Shown here: positions 21,930-35,300 of the stretch, one piece after another
Layout: the number at the start of each line of letters is the position of its first letter
Position numbering within the stretch: the stretch's first letter is position 1
NCBI GenBank assembly: GCA_964036275.1
Contig: OZ038436.1
Span: forward strand, 23,091,904-23,155,903
Direction of reading: 5' to 3'
Source: Litoditis marina
Lineage: Eukaryota > Nematoda > Chromadorea > Rhabditida > Rhabditidae
Length of the DNA stretch: 64,000 bases
Program-made: the position numbers and the translations under genes
Notes under the pieces: model-generated
Seen by the model: the letters and a program-made list of their open reading frames with translations, nothing else
Databases searched by the model: none
What the model was told of the DNA's origin: nothing

Positions 21930-23112
21930 ATAGAATAGAATAGAATAGAATAGAATAGATTTATTCAACATGTGACTTTCCACATTTTGAAATGTGGCAC
22001 TCCAATTGTTGGATAAAAGAAGGAAAAAATAGATGGAAGAATGGTATCCCTGTTACGCGCTTGTAGTTATAGATGGACGCAATTTGCAGTGTAGTACGAT
22101 TGAACGGTGATTGTACCTGTTTTTGTAGTGACGTAATTATTATGAAACACTTTCGGGATTATCTATTTATATTATTGTAGAGATGATTTTGTGACGTTAG
22201 GTTTCGTTGGGACTATATCAAAACCGGGATTCAAATTGGAATTATCATGATAATATTATCAACAGACAGTTCTAAACACTTATGAGTCACGAATAAAAAA
22301 TGTGCAATTCCAATAATTAATAAGCGACTGCAGGAAACAAATTGTCGAGGATATGTGCAAGAACCCGTAACTGTCAAAGGGAAGGCTAGGCGTGGGAGAC
22401 GAGAGTTGGCAAGGCTTCTCTTTGGACCGGGCAGCTGGAGCAGGCTGGAGGTGGACGGGTGGCATTGAAGTGACGAACGCAACTAACCGACCGGGTATAG
22501 CCTGGCTGCAGAAGGTGCAACCACCAACCTCCCCCAATAAGTTACGAGCGCACGATGGTCGATGATCAGAAAGTCAGGATTTTCCAAATATGATGAAGGA
22601 GAGAGAGTACAGGGACATAGTGAACTGATACGATCACGAATACAAGCATTATGGCAAGCTAAACACTCGTTTTTACTTCTGTGAGTTACATGAATCACTC
22701 AATTTATGTGAAACTACGTCTAGTATTCCCAACCAAACCATCACCGAAATCTGTTGCTAGTACTATGAAGATAAAAAGGCTGATAGGACAATCGACCGTT
22801 CAATATATGTACAACCTGGATATGATACTGATAGGAGATGAAGAAAGTAATTTTGTGTAGTTTAGCGCTGTAGTCTACAAACGGTTGCGGCAATAGTTCG
22901 ATAGTTTGGAGTGCCACGACTACTAATACAATACATCATAATCACAATATCATATCTTTGATCCCTGGTGAGAATGGAGCATCATGGACTGTTCATGGGG
23001 GAGCGTACGACAGTAGAATGGCAGTAAACCAACGCAAGTGATCAACAACTGATGTTGTTGCCAGAGGGGGCCAGAGAAATTCCATGAACTGTAATTGATC
23101 ATTCTCGCCAAA
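21930..23112 (-). other. LINE 3' UTR
   Basis: No frame I recognise. It ends with TGTTGAATAAATC followed by pentanucleotide repeats. The stretch 22370-22560 is clearly more GC-rich than the rest. Confidence 0.5.
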
Positions 23113-23406
23113 TTATTCAAAGGGTGAGGCTAGTTGAAGTAAATCAAGAATATTCTCTTTTCTGATAAGTTTGCGGAAGGCATCGGACGTACTAAGACAG
23201 GTTAAGTGTGGTGGTAGTTTTGGGTACCACTTAGCAACCCGAATAAAAAAAGCATTTTCATTGGTCATAGTACTGTACCTAGGGATATCAAATGAAAAAC
23301 CATTGCGATTATACGTGTTGCCACGCTCACCACAAGGACGGAACGAAAAATATTTACTCACCTCCATCTGTACCTCTTTTTTCAAAATTCTGTGAAGCAA
23401 TACCAA
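23113..23406 (-). pseudogene. LINE ORF2 C-terminal fragment
   Basis: About 97 codons to a stop, with FSFRPCGERGNTYNR, IPRYSTMTNENAFFIRVA and KLPPHL, the pattern of the region after the reverse transcriptase in Jockey/CR1-type LINEs. Out of frame with the endonuclease piece; the junction is near 23400-23430. Confidence 0.7.
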
Positions 23407-23810
23407 CTACAGTATGAGGGACGGACAGTAAATCGCAAATTAGGCTGTTTACTTCAGAGCTTTCCAAAGCAGTCAGGTTGGGTGGACGATAAACACAAAG
23501 TAAACGCATTTTCGCCAAGTTGTGCGTATCATAAACATCAATGCAAACTGAATTTGCCTTTGAATTTTGGACGTAAACAATGGTTTCAAATTGCAAAAAG
23601 TCTCTTAGAAATATTGCTACACCACCACCGCGACCTTTTCGGTCATTTCTCAGTACTAAATAAGGAAGACAACCTACAATTTCGCTATCACTGATGTTGC
23701 TATTCAACCAAGTTTCAGTACAACACACAATACTTGGCTTATTCTCACTCAAATAAACTCTAAATTCGTCAATTTTGTTCACAATGCTACGACAGTTCAG
23801 AAGTGCACAA
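23405..23810 (-). pseudogene. LINE endonuclease fragment
   Basis: Shows LNCRSIVNKIDEF, CCTETWLNSNISDSE, NDRKGRGGGVAIF and VYRPPN, the first blocks of an APE-type endonuclease, including the catalytic Glu in TETW. Later GDFN and SDH-type blocks are absent. The frame is entered from satellite without its own start. Confidence 0.85.
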
Positions 23811-24683
23811 TGAAAACATTGGGACTCACATAGACAGCAAGAATGAAAACATTGGGACTCACATAGACAGCGAGAATGGGAACATTGGGACTCACATACA
23901 CAGCTAAAATGAAAACATTGGGACTCACATAGACAGCAAGAATGAAAACATTGGGACTCACATAGACAGCGAGAATGAAAACATTGGGACTCACATAGCC
24001 AGCAAAAATATGGACAGTAGGGATCACATACACAGCTAAAATGAAAACCTGGAAATTTACAAACACAGCGAAAATGCAAAACAAAGGAGGCACGACTTAT
24101 TTTCTCACCCTCTCTCTCCCTCTATGTCTATTTACGGTCAAAATAATTTTCCAGCATCAGCCGAATGGAAACAGTGCGTTCACATACACAGCAAAAATTA
24201 GAACAGTGAGACTTACATAAATAGTGAAAATGAGAACAGTGGGGTTTACATAGACAGTTATAAATTTCCTACTTTTTTCGTCTCTCTTTCTCTCTCTTTC
24301 TCTCTCTCGCTTTTTCTCTCTTTTTTACACTGTTCCTGAATAAACACAGCATACAAAACGAATACAATACCCCTTTCTACAAAAAAGATTTTGAGAGCAT
24401 CAATAAGCAATATCATACACATTATCTACACGGAGAGTGACCTAGATAGTTGAGCACAAAAATAAAAAAAAATCAATCTCACCTTCTCAGTACATTGCAG
24501 CCTCTTTTAATTAATAAATAGAACGAATTAAAAGCATCTCGATCACGTTCGCTCACGCCTCCCATTCCCATCTCGACCAAAAGGACAAAACTGTGTGATT
24601 TTCCCTCGATTTTCGACCAAAAGTACAAAAGTGTGTGAATTGTTACACACACACAGACCAAGCAAGGGAATTATATATAGAGA

Positions 24684-26813
24684 CAAGGAAGGTAGCCCGG
24701 GCTAACGCCCGGGCCCCTCCCTTGATGAGTTAGATAGATGGATGTGTCGAGATGTTCATTTCTTCTTTTTTCCTTTATTTGCGCGCTCTCTCACAGTGGG
24801 GATAACAGACACAGTGAAAGTGAATTAAAAAATAAAGAGCGAGAGTTTTTAATTTTGTTCTCCCTTCGCTTTCATCTCTTCCTCTTTTGCTATACGTCTT
24901 CTTTCTCTTCTACCTTTTTCACTGTTCACACATTCAATGGTTTCAAAAACAACATAGAAAGCATAAAAGAAACAGTGGGGCTCACATAGAGGGCAAACGT
25001 GAGGACAGTGGGTTCATATAGACAGTGAAAACGGGCACAGTGGGGCACACATGGACAGCAATTATGGGAACAGTGGAGTAGCTCACACATACAGTGCAAA
25101 TGGGAAAAGTGGAACTAACATAGACAGTGAAAATGGGCAAAGTGAGTTTCACATAGACAGCGAATATAGGGAAAAAATGAGAAAAGTGGGGCTCACATAG
25201 CCATAGAGAATGGAAACAATGGGGTTCACATAGACAGTGAGAATGGAAAACGTGGGGCTCACAAAAACAGTGGAAATGGGAACAGTTGGGCGAACATGAG
25301 AACATGAAAGTTTATGAAAACAGATGGGAAAAGAGAAAGAGAAACACAAAGAGAGATATCAAACCGAAAATAAACGGCAAATACCTGTTTCAATACACAC
25401 CAGCCGCCTCCCAAGTCGCCAGTAAAACAAAATGGTTTTTTCCGAAATTTCCGCGTTTGAGTAGCTCACGTAAACTCGTTTCCATTTTCTTTCCGCCGAA
25501 AAACGGTGATCCACCACTTTTCATCCCACCACCAATTGGGGTTAACATAGACAGTATAGACAGTAACAGTAACATAGACAGCTAGCATAGACAGTAACAA
25601 TGGGAAAAGTGGGGCTAACATGGACAGCAAAAAAATGGGAACAGTGGGGCACACGTAGACAGCTAAAATGGAGACAGTGGGGCTCGAAAACACAGCGAAA
25701 ATTAGAACAGCAGGGCTTACACAGACAGCAAAATGAAAACATTGGGGATTCACATACACGTCAAAATGGGGACAGTGGGAATCAAATAAACAGCATAAAT
25801 TTGGACAGTGGGGCTCAAATACAGAGCGAAAATTAGAACAGTGGGGCTCACACAGACAGCGACATGGAAACATTGGGGATTCACATACACATCAAAATAG
25901 GGACAGTGGGAATTCACATACACATCAAAATGGGGACAGTGGGGCTCAAATACACAGCAAAAATGGGGACAGTGGGGCTCAAATACACAGCGCAAATTAG
26001 AACAGTGAGGCTCACACAGACAGCAAAATGGAAACATTGGGGATCCACATACACATCAAAATGGGGACAGTGGGACTCACATACACAGCAAAAATATCTG
26101 TAGATTATCAAAAGTATCACGTAGAGTGTGCCCTTCAATTTAACTCAACAATATTTACTGAAAATGACTTTCCAGCAACAGCCGAATGGGAACGGTGGGG
26201 CTCACATAGACTACAAAATAGGAACAGTGGGCCTTACATAGACAGTAATGAACTTTTTTTCTAATCTCTCTCTCTCTCATTTTCACACTGTTCCTGAACA
26301 CACACAACCTAAATACACAACGAATACAACTACAAAATAGGAACAGTGGGCCTTACATAGACAGTAATGAACTTTTTTTCTAATCTCTCTCTCTCTCTCT
26401 TATTCTCACACTGTTCCTGAATACACACAACCTAAATACACAACGAATACAATACCCCTTTCTACAAAAAAAAGATTTTGAGAGGATAAGTAAGCAATAT
26501 CATACACATTATCTATACGGAGAGTGACCTAATTATTTGAACACCGACATAAAAAAACAATTCTCACCTTTTCAGTATATTGCAGCCTCTTTTGATTGAT
26601 AAATACAATTAATTAAAAGTATTGTAGCCGAAAATATTGCAGCACTACCACCACCATTCTCATCTCGGAACAAAATGAAAAGCAAAAAGCACGGCTTCCA
26701 CGCCTTCTCAGCTTCAGAGTGCAAACTGTGTGATTTCTATCGATTTTCGACCAAAAGTGCAAAAATGATGGAATCCGGACACACACACCAAGCAAGCGAA
26801 ATATATTAATAGA
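24684..26813 (-). mobile_element. Non-autonomous Helitron unit (class A)
   Basis: 3' hairpin 24684-24724, 33-bp arrays at 24960-25300 and 25545-26095 separated by a body segment (25380-25540), short CT tracts at 26263 and 26385, leader and 5' end TCTATTAATATATTTCGC. A 130-bp piece with GCCTTACATAGACAGTAATG is tandemly doubled at 26200-26460. Confidence 0.75.
25545..26095. repeat. 33-bp minisatellite
   Basis: CACATAGACAGC family in the four-unit pattern with GATTCACATACACATC. Confidence 0.9.
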
Positions 26814-28095
26814 CAAGGTAGGCGCCGGCGGCTAAAGCCGCCTCCTCCTCCCTTGTTTTCACTTCGGGCTGGCAGGAGCTTCCTGGCATTTTTTTAACTG
26901 TTTCCTAATTTTTTCTCAACACCGAGTGCGGCATTTTTCTCTAACGCGGGAGTTCTCCTCAACATAGGGCGCGGGAGTTTCCCTTAACATAAGGCGCGTG
27001 AGTTCTCCTCAACATAGGGCGCGGGAGTTTCCCTTAACATAGGGCGCGGGAGATCTCCTTAACATAGGGCGCGGGAGATCTCCTTAACATAGGGCGCGGG
27101 AGATCTCCTTAACATAGGGCGCGGAAGATCTCCTTAACATAGGGCGCGGGAGATCTCCTTAACATAAGGCGCGGCAGTTTCCCTTAAGATAGGGCGCGGG
27201 AGATCTCCTTAACATAGAGCGCGGGAGATCTCCTTAACATAAGGCGCGGGAGATCTCCTTAACATAGGGCGCGGAAGATCTCCTTAACATAAGGCGCGGG
27301 AGATCTCCTTAACATAGGGCGCGGGAGATCTTCTTCATGGGGCGCGGGAGTTCTCCTTAACATAGGGCGCGGAAGATCTCCTTAACATAGGGCGCGGGAG
27401 TTTCCCTTAACATAGGGCGCGGGAGATCTTCTTAACATAGGGCGCGGGAGTTCTCCTTAACATAGGGCGCGGAAGATCTCCTTAACATAAGGCGCGGGAG
27501 TTTCCCTTAACATAAGGCGCAGGAGTTTCCCTTAACATAGGGCGCGGGAGTTCTCCTTAACATAAGGCGCGGGAGTTTCCCTTAACATAAGGCGCAGGAG
27601 TTTCCCTTAACATAGGGCGCGGGAGTTCTCCTTAACATAAGGCGCGGGAGTTTCCCTTAACATAGGGCGCGGGAGTTCTCCTCAACATAAGGCGCAGGAG
27701 TTTCCCTTAACATAGGGCGCGGGAGTTCTCCTTAACATAAGGCGCGGGAGTTTCCCTTAACATAGGGCGCGGGAGTTCTCCTTAACATAAGGCGCGGGAG
27801 TTTCCCTTAACATAGGGCGCGAGAGTTCTCCTTAACATAAGGGAGTTTCCCTTAACATAGAAAACGGAAGTTTCCTTTATAATATGCGAGGGTTTTCTCT
27901 GAAAATCATGATCCACTCTCTCCACACTACTGCCAATGAGAAATGAAATGCATCCAGCTCACGTGCGCTCACGGCTTTTGTCAGTTTTCAGCAAAAAGTG
28001 CATTTGCTTCATTTTTTCTCTATTTCTCAGCAAAAAGTGCACGATTTAGGTTTCAGACATACATACATACCAAGCAGGCGAATTATAGAGAGGGA
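26814..28095 (-). mobile_element. Non-autonomous Helitron unit (class B)
   Basis: 3' hairpin 26814-26855, one 25-26 bp array, leader 27890-28095, 5' end TCCCTCTCTATAATTCGC. Confidence 0.75.
26910..27880. repeat. 25-26 bp minisatellite
   Basis: ACATAGGGCGC variant of the family, alternating GGGAGATCTCCTTAACATA and GGGAGTTTCCCTTAACATA types. The GAGATCTC and GGGAGTTTCCC cores are small palindromes. Confidence 0.92.
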
Positions 28096-28902
28096 CAAGG
28101 GAGGGCGCCGGCGGCTAAAGCCGCCTCCTCCTCCCTTGTTTTTATTCCAGCCTGGCGAGAGCTTCCAGAGTGTTTTAGTTTCACGTTCACTAAATTCGCC
28201 GCGATAGCTCTCCCTAACATAGAGCGCAAGATATCTCTCCAACATAAGGCGCGGGCTCTCTCCTTAACATAGGGCGCGAAATATCTGTCAAACATAGGGC
28301 GCCAGACCTCTTCCTAACATAGGGCGCAAGATATCTCTCCAACATAAGGCGCGGGCTCTCCTTAACATTGGGCGCAAAATATCTGTCAAACATAGGGCGC
28401 GAGACCTCTCCCTAACATAGGGCGCGAGACCTTCCTTAACATAGGGCGCGGGAATTCTCTCTCTAACATGGTGCGCGGAAGCTCTCCCTAGCATAGAGCG
28501 CGAAAGCTCTCTCTGACATAGGGCGCGGAAGCTCTTTCAAACATAGGGCGCGAGACCTCTCCCTAACATAGGGCGCGAGACCTCCCTCAACATGGGGCGC
28601 GGGAATTCTCTCTCTAACATAGGGCGCGGGAGATCCCCCCTAACATAGAGCGCGAGACCTCTCTCTAACATAGGGCGCGATTTCTCTCTCTCTCTCTCTC
28701 TAACATAGAGAGATCTATCCTGTTTAGAGAAATTTTCTATTGCCAAATCCCAGCAACAGCCGGTTGGGAAAAATGAAATCACACGTTTGCTCACGCCATT
28801 TGCCTCACCCAGCTTGCCTCAGTTTCCTCACCATTTTTCGACCAAAAGTGCAGAAAAAAGGTTTCACACAAACAAACCAAATAGGCGAATTATAGAAAGG
28901 GA
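28096..28902 (-). mobile_element. Short non-autonomous Helitron unit (class B)
   Basis: 807 bp: hairpin 28096-28138, minisatellite 28200-28715 (about 26-28 bp units), leader, 5' end TCCCTTTCTATAATTCGC. The shortest complete unit here. Confidence 0.75.
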
Positions 28903-31900
28903 CAAGGAAGGTAGCCCGGGCTAACGCCCGGGCCCCTCCCTTGATGAGTCTAGATCGGTGGGTGCGTCAAGTGTCTCTTTTATCTTTTATTTTTTCCGTC
29001 ATTCGCGCGCTCTCACAATGAGGATAACAAACGCAGCGGAAGTACATTGAAGAAATGAAGCGTGAGAGTTTATGATTTTGTTATTCCTTTTTCTTCATCT
29101 TTTCCTCTCTTGCTCTACGTCTTCTCTCTCTCAGTTTTTTCTTCACTGTTCACACGTTCAATGGTTTCAACAACAACATAGAGAGCAATCAAGAAACAGT
29201 GGGGCTCACATAGACAGCAAATATGGGGAAAAAGAAGCCCACACAGACAGTACAAATGGGAAAAGTGGGGTTAACATAGAAAGTGAGCATGGGAACAGTG
29301 GGGCTAACATAGACAGTAAAAATGGGAAAAATGAGGCTCACTTAGACAACGAAAATGGGAGCACTCGGGCTCCCAAACACAGCGAAAATTGAGACAGTGG
29401 GGCTCACATATACAACGGAAATGGGGGCAGTGGGGCTCCCAAACACAGCGAAAATTGAGACAGGTAGGTTCATATAGACAACGAAAACGGGGGCAGTGGG
29501 GCTCCCATACACAGCAAAAATGGAGACAGTGGAGCTCACATAAACAACGGAAACGGAGACAGTGGGGCTCACGAAATAGAGACAGTGGGCTCACATAGAC
29601 AGCGAAAATAGGGACAGTGGGGCTCAGAGAGACACCGAAAATGGGGACAGGGGGGCTCACATAGACAGCAAAAATTAAGAAAGTGGGGCTCACAAAACAT
29701 TGGAAACGGGGACAGTGGGGCTCACATGAACAGCAAAAATAGAAACAGTGGGGCTTAAATAGACAGTGAAAATGAGTACAGTGGAGCTCACATGGATGAG
29801 AACATGAAAATATGAGAGTTCATCCAAACAGATGAAAAAGAGAGAGACTAACACAAATAGAGATAATAAACCAAAAATAAATACAATTACCTGTTCCAAT
29901 GCCGCATCCCAGCCGCCTCCCGAGTTGCCAGTAAAACAAAATGGCTTTTCCCGAAATTGCTGCGTTTGAGCAACTCACGTAACCTCGTTTCCATTTTCTA
30001 TCCGCGAAAACTAAACGGTATCTCTCCTTCTCTTGCTCTAGGTCTCCTCTATCCTCTAACGTTTTCAGTGTTCACACATTCAATGGTTTCAAAGACAACA
30101 TATAAAACATAAAAGGAAAACACATAGATAGCAAAAATTGAGACAGTAGGGCTCACATAGACAACGAAAATGGGGGCAGTGGGGCTCCCATACACAGCAA
30201 AAATTGAAACCGTGGGGCTCACATAGACAGCAACCATGAGTACAGTGGGGCTCCCATACACAGCAAAAATTGAGACAGTGGGGCTCCCATACACAGCAAA
30301 AATTGAGACTGTGCAGCTCAAATACACATCAAAAATTGAAATCGTGGGGCTCACATAGACAGCTCATCTATCCCTCTTTTGATATATGTCTTCTTTCTCT
30401 TCTCCCGTTTTCACTGTTCACACATTCAATGGTTTCAAAAACAACATAGAAAGCATAAAAGAAACAGTGGGCTCACATAGAGGGCGAACATGAGGACAGT
30501 GGGGTTCATATAGACAGTGAGAACGGGCACAGTGGGGCTCACATGGACAGCAATTATGGGAACAGTGGAGTAGCTCACACATATAGTGCAAATGGGAAAA
30601 GTGGGATTAACATTAACAGTAAGAATGGGCAAAGTGAGTCTCACATAGACAGCGAATATAGGGAAAATATGAGAAAAGTGGGGCTCACATAGCCATTGAT
30701 AATGGAAACAATGGGGCTCACATAGACAGTGAGAATGGAAAAAGTGGGGCTCACAAAAACAGTGGAAATGGGAACATGAAAGTTTATGAAAACAGATGGA
30801 AAAAGAGAAAGAGAAACACAAATAGAGATATTAAACCGGAAATAAACGGCAAATACCTGTTTGAATACACCCCAGCCGCCTCCCAAGTCGCCAGTAAAAC
30901 AAAATGTTTTTTTTTTCCGAAATTTCCGCGTTTGAGTAGCTCACGTCAACTCTTTTCCATTTTCTTTCCGCCGAAAAACGGTGATCCACCACTCTCCATC
31001 CCAACACCAATTGGGGTTAACATAGACATTATATACAGTAACAGTAACATAGACAGCTAGCATAGACAGTAACAATGAGAAAAGTGGGGCTAACATGGAC
31101 AGCAAAAAAATGGGAACAGTGGTGCACACGTAGACAGCTAAAATGGAGACAGAAGGGCTCGAATACACAGCGAAAATTAGAACAGCGGGGCTTACACAGA
31201 CAGCAAAATGAAAACATTGGGGATTCACATACACATCAAAATGGGGACAGTGGGAGTCACATACACAGCAAAAATTAGGACAGTGGGAATCAAAAACACA
31301 GCAATAATGGGGACAGTGGGGCTCAAATACACAGCAAAAATGGGGACAGTGGGGCTCAAATACACATCAAAAATGGGGACAGTGAGGCTCAAATACACAG
31401 CGCAAATTAGAACAGTGAGGCTCACACAGACAGCAAAAATGGAAACATTGGGAATTCACATACACATCAAAATGGGGACAGTGGGGCTCAAATACACAGC
31501 AAAAATGGGGACAGTGGGGCTCAAATACAGAGCGAAAATTAGAACAGTGGGGCTCACACAGACAGCAAAATGGAAACATTGGGGATTCACATACACATCA
31601 AAATGGGGACAGTGGGGCTCAAATACACAGCAAAAATGGGGACAGTGGGGCTCAAATACACAGCGCAAATTAGAACAGTGAGGCTCACACAGACAGCAAA
31701 ATGGAAACATTGGGAATTCACATACACATCAAAATGGGGACAGTGGGGCTCAAATACACAGCAAAAATGGGGACAGTGGGGCTCAAATACACAGCGCAAA
31801 TTAGAACAGTGAGGCTCACACAGACAGCAAAATGGAAACATTGGGAATTCACATACACATCGAAATGGGGACAGTGGGACTCAAATACACAGCAAAAATA

Positions 31901-32061
31901 TCTGTAGAGTATCAGAAGTATCACGTAGGGTATGCCCTTCAATTTAACCTATATTTACTAAAAAGGACTTTCCAGCAACAGCCGAATGGGAACGGTGGGG
32001 CTTACATAGACTACAAAAATAGGAACAGTGGTGCTTACATAGACAGTAATGAACTTTTTTC

Positions 32062-32097
<36 letters not shown>

Positions 32098-32380
32098 TCT
32101 CTCTCTCTCTCTCTCTCTCTCTCAACTCTCACCTTTTATGTTGCAGCCTCTTTTGATTGATAAATACATTTAATTAAGAGTGTTGTAGCCGAAAATATTG
32201 CAACACTACCGCCAGCTTCTCCATTGAAAATAGAAATGAAAAAGCAAAAAGCACGGATTCCACGCCTTTCCAGTTAGAAAGTGCAAACTGTGTGAATTGC
32301 TCTCGATTTTCGACCAAAAGTACAAAAGTGTGTGAATTGTTACACACACACAGACCAAGCAAGGGAATTATATATAGAGA
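28903..32380 (-). mobile_element. Non-autonomous Helitron unit (class A)
   Basis: 3' hairpin 28903-28943. 33-bp arrays at 29190-29800, 30120-30365, 30460-30785 and 31015-31900, with body segments (CCGCCTCCC...CCAGTAAAACAAAATG) at about 29910 and 30875, a CT tract at 32060-32125, leader, and 5' end TCTCTATATATAATTCCC. Confidence 0.75.
31015..31900. repeat. 33-bp minisatellite in 131-bp higher-order units
   Basis: Four diverged 33-bp types repeat as a 131-bp block (for example at 31570, 31701 and 31832). Copies are almost identical. Confidence 0.9.
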
Positions 32381-35300
32381 CAAGGAACGTAGCCCGGGCT
32401 AACGCCCGGGCCCCTCCCTTGATGAGTTTAGATAGATGGATGTGTCGAGATGTTCATTTATTCATTTCTTCTTTTTTCCTTTATTCGCGCGCTCTCTCAC
32501 AGTGGGGATAACAGACACAGTGAAAGTGAATTAAAAAATGAAGCGCGAGAGTTTTTAATTTTGTACTCCCTTCGCTTTCATCTCTCCCTCTTTTGCTATA
32601 CGTCTTCTTTCTCTTCTCACTTTTTCACTGTTCACACATTCAATGGTTTCAAAAACAACATAGAAAGCATAAAAGAAACAGTGGGGCTCACATAGAGGGC
32701 GAACATGAGGACAGTGGGGTTCACATGAACAGAAATTATGGGAACAGTGGAGTAGCTCACACATACAGTGCAAATGGGAAAAGTGGGACTAACATAGACA
32801 GTGAAAATGGGCAAAGTGAGTCTCACATAGACAGTGAATATAGGAACAAAATGAAAAAAGTGGGGCTCACCATTGAGAATGGAAACAATGGGGTTCACAT
32901 AGACAGTGAGAATGGAAAAAGTGAGGCTCACAAAAACAGTGGAAATGGGAACAGTTGGGCGAACATGAGAACATGAAAGTTTATGAAAACAGATGAAAAA
33001 AAAGAAGAAAAAGAAGAGAACACAAAGAGAGATATTAAACCGGAAATAAAAGGCAAATACCTGTTTCAATACACCCCAGCCGCCTCCCAAGTCGCCAGTA
33101 AAACAAAATGGTTTTTTTCCGAAATTTCCGCGTTTGAGTAGCTCACGTCAACTCGTTTCCATTTTCTTTCCGCGAAAAACGGTGATCCACCACTTTTCAT
33201 CCCACCACCAATTGGGGTTAACATAGACAGTATAGACAGTAACAGTAACATAGACAGCTAGCATAGACAGTAACAATGGGAAAAGTGGGGCTAACATGGA
33301 CAGCAAAAAATGGGAACAGTGGGGCACACGTAGACAGCTAAAATGGGGACCGTGGGGCCCACATAGACAGCGCAAATGGAGACAGTGGGGCTCACATAGA
33401 CAGCTAAAATGGGGACAGTGGGGCTTACACAGACAGCAAAATGGAAATATTGGGGATTAACATACACATCGAAATGGGGACAGTGGGAGTCACATACACA
33501 GCAAAAATTAGGACAGTGGGAATCAAATACACAGCAAAAATGGGGACAGTGGGGCTCAAATACACATCAAAAATGGAAACATTGGGGATTCACATACACA
33601 TTAAAATGGGGGCAGTGGGAATCAAATACACAACAAAAATTTGGACAGTGGGGCTCAAATACAGAGCGAAAATTAAAGCAGTGGGGCTCACACAGACAGC
33701 AAAATGGAAACATTGGGGATTCACATACACATCAAAATGGGGACAGTGGAAATCAAATACACAGCAAAAATTTGGACAGTGGGGCTCAAATACAGAGCGA
33801 AAATTAGAACAGTGGGGCTCACACAGACAGCAAAATGGAAACATTGGGGATTAACATACACATCGAAATGGGGACAGTGGGAGTCACATACACAGCAAAA
33901 ATTAGGACAGTGGGAATCAAATACACAGCAAAAATGGGGACAGTGTGGCTCAAATACAGAGCGAAAATAGAACACTGGGGCTCACACAGACAGGAAAATG
34001 GAAACATTGGGGATTCACATACACATCAAAATGGGGACAGTGGGAATCAAATACACAGCAAAAATTTGGACAGTGGGGCTCAAATACAGAGCGAAAATTA
34101 GAACAGTGGGGCTCACACAGACAGCAAAATGGAAACATTGGGGATTAACATACACATCGAAATGGGGACAGTGGGAGTCACATACACAGCAAAAATTAGG
34201 ACAGTGGGAATCAAATACACATCAAAAATGGGGACAGTGTCGCTCAAATACAGAGCGAAAATAGAACAGTTGGGCTCACACAGACAGGAAAATGGAAACA
34301 TTGGGGATTCACATACACATCAAAATGGGGACAGTGGGAATCAAATACACAGCAAAAATTTGGACAGTGGGGCTCAAATACAGAGCGAAAATTAGAACAG
34401 TGGGGCTCACACAGACAGCAAAATGGAAACATTGGGGATTAACATACACATCGAAATGGGGACAGTGGGAGTCACATACACAGCAAAAATTAGGACAGTG
34501 GGAATCAAAAACACAGCAAAAATGGGGACAGTGGGAATCAAATACACAGCAAAAATGGAGACAGTGGGGCTCAAATACACAGCGAAAATTAGAACAGTGG
34601 GGCTCACACAGACAGCAAAATGGAGACATTGGGGATTAACATACACATCGGAATGGGGACAGTGGGAGTCACATACACAGCAAAAATTAGGACAGTGGGA
34701 ATCAAATACACAGCAAAAATGGGGACAGTGGGGCTCACACAGACAGCAAAATGGAAACATTGGGGATTAACATACACATCGAAATGGGGACAGTGGGAGT
34801 CACATACACAGCAAAATGGAGACATTGGGGATTAACATACACATCGGAATGGGGACAGTGGGAGTCACATACACAGCAAAAATTAGGACAGTGGGAATCA
34901 AATACACAGCAAAAATGGGGACAGTGGGGCTTACACAGACAGCAAAATGGAAATATTGGGGATTAACATACACATCAAAATGGGGACAGTGGGAATCAAA
35001 TACACAGCAAAAATTTGGACAGTGGGGCTCAAATACAGAGCGAAAATTAGAACAGTGGGGCTCACACAGACAGCAAAATGGAAACATTGGGGATTAACAT
35101 ACACATCGAAATGGGGACAGTGGGAGTCACATACACAGCAAAAATGGGGACAGTGTCGCTCAAATACAGAGCGAAAATAGAACAGTTGGGCTCACACAGA
35201 CAGGAAAATGGAAACATTGGGGATTCACATACACATCAAAATGGGGACAGTGGGAATCAAATACACAGCAAAAATTTGGACAGTGGGGCTCAAATACAGA

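Larger units (their letters stand above)
21925..23815 (-). mobile_element. Internally deleted non-LTR retrotransposon (LINE)
   Basis: In minus sense: the N-terminal half of an AP-type endonuclease (23810 to about 23410), then the C-terminal end of a reverse-transcriptase ORF (about 23406 to 23113), then about 1.2 kb of 3' UTR, AATAAA, and a (TATTC)n tail at 21927-21958. The second half of the endonuclease and the RT core are missing. Satellite of one type lies on both sides, so it inserted into the array. Jockey/CR1-like by motif look; family not proven. Confidence 0.8.
19828..24683 (-). mobile_element. Non-autonomous Helitron unit with LINE insert (class A)
   Basis: 3' hairpin 19828-19868, CT-rich stretch, 33-bp arrays on both sides of a LINE (about 21925-23815), leader and 5' end TCTCTATATATAATTCCC. 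Without the LINE the unit would be about 3 kb. Confidence 0.75.

Noticed and set aside
21920..21960. TAGAA repeat as an independent microsatellite or telomere-like repeat
   Set aside because: It directly follows AATAAA at the end of the LINE and is its 3' tail.
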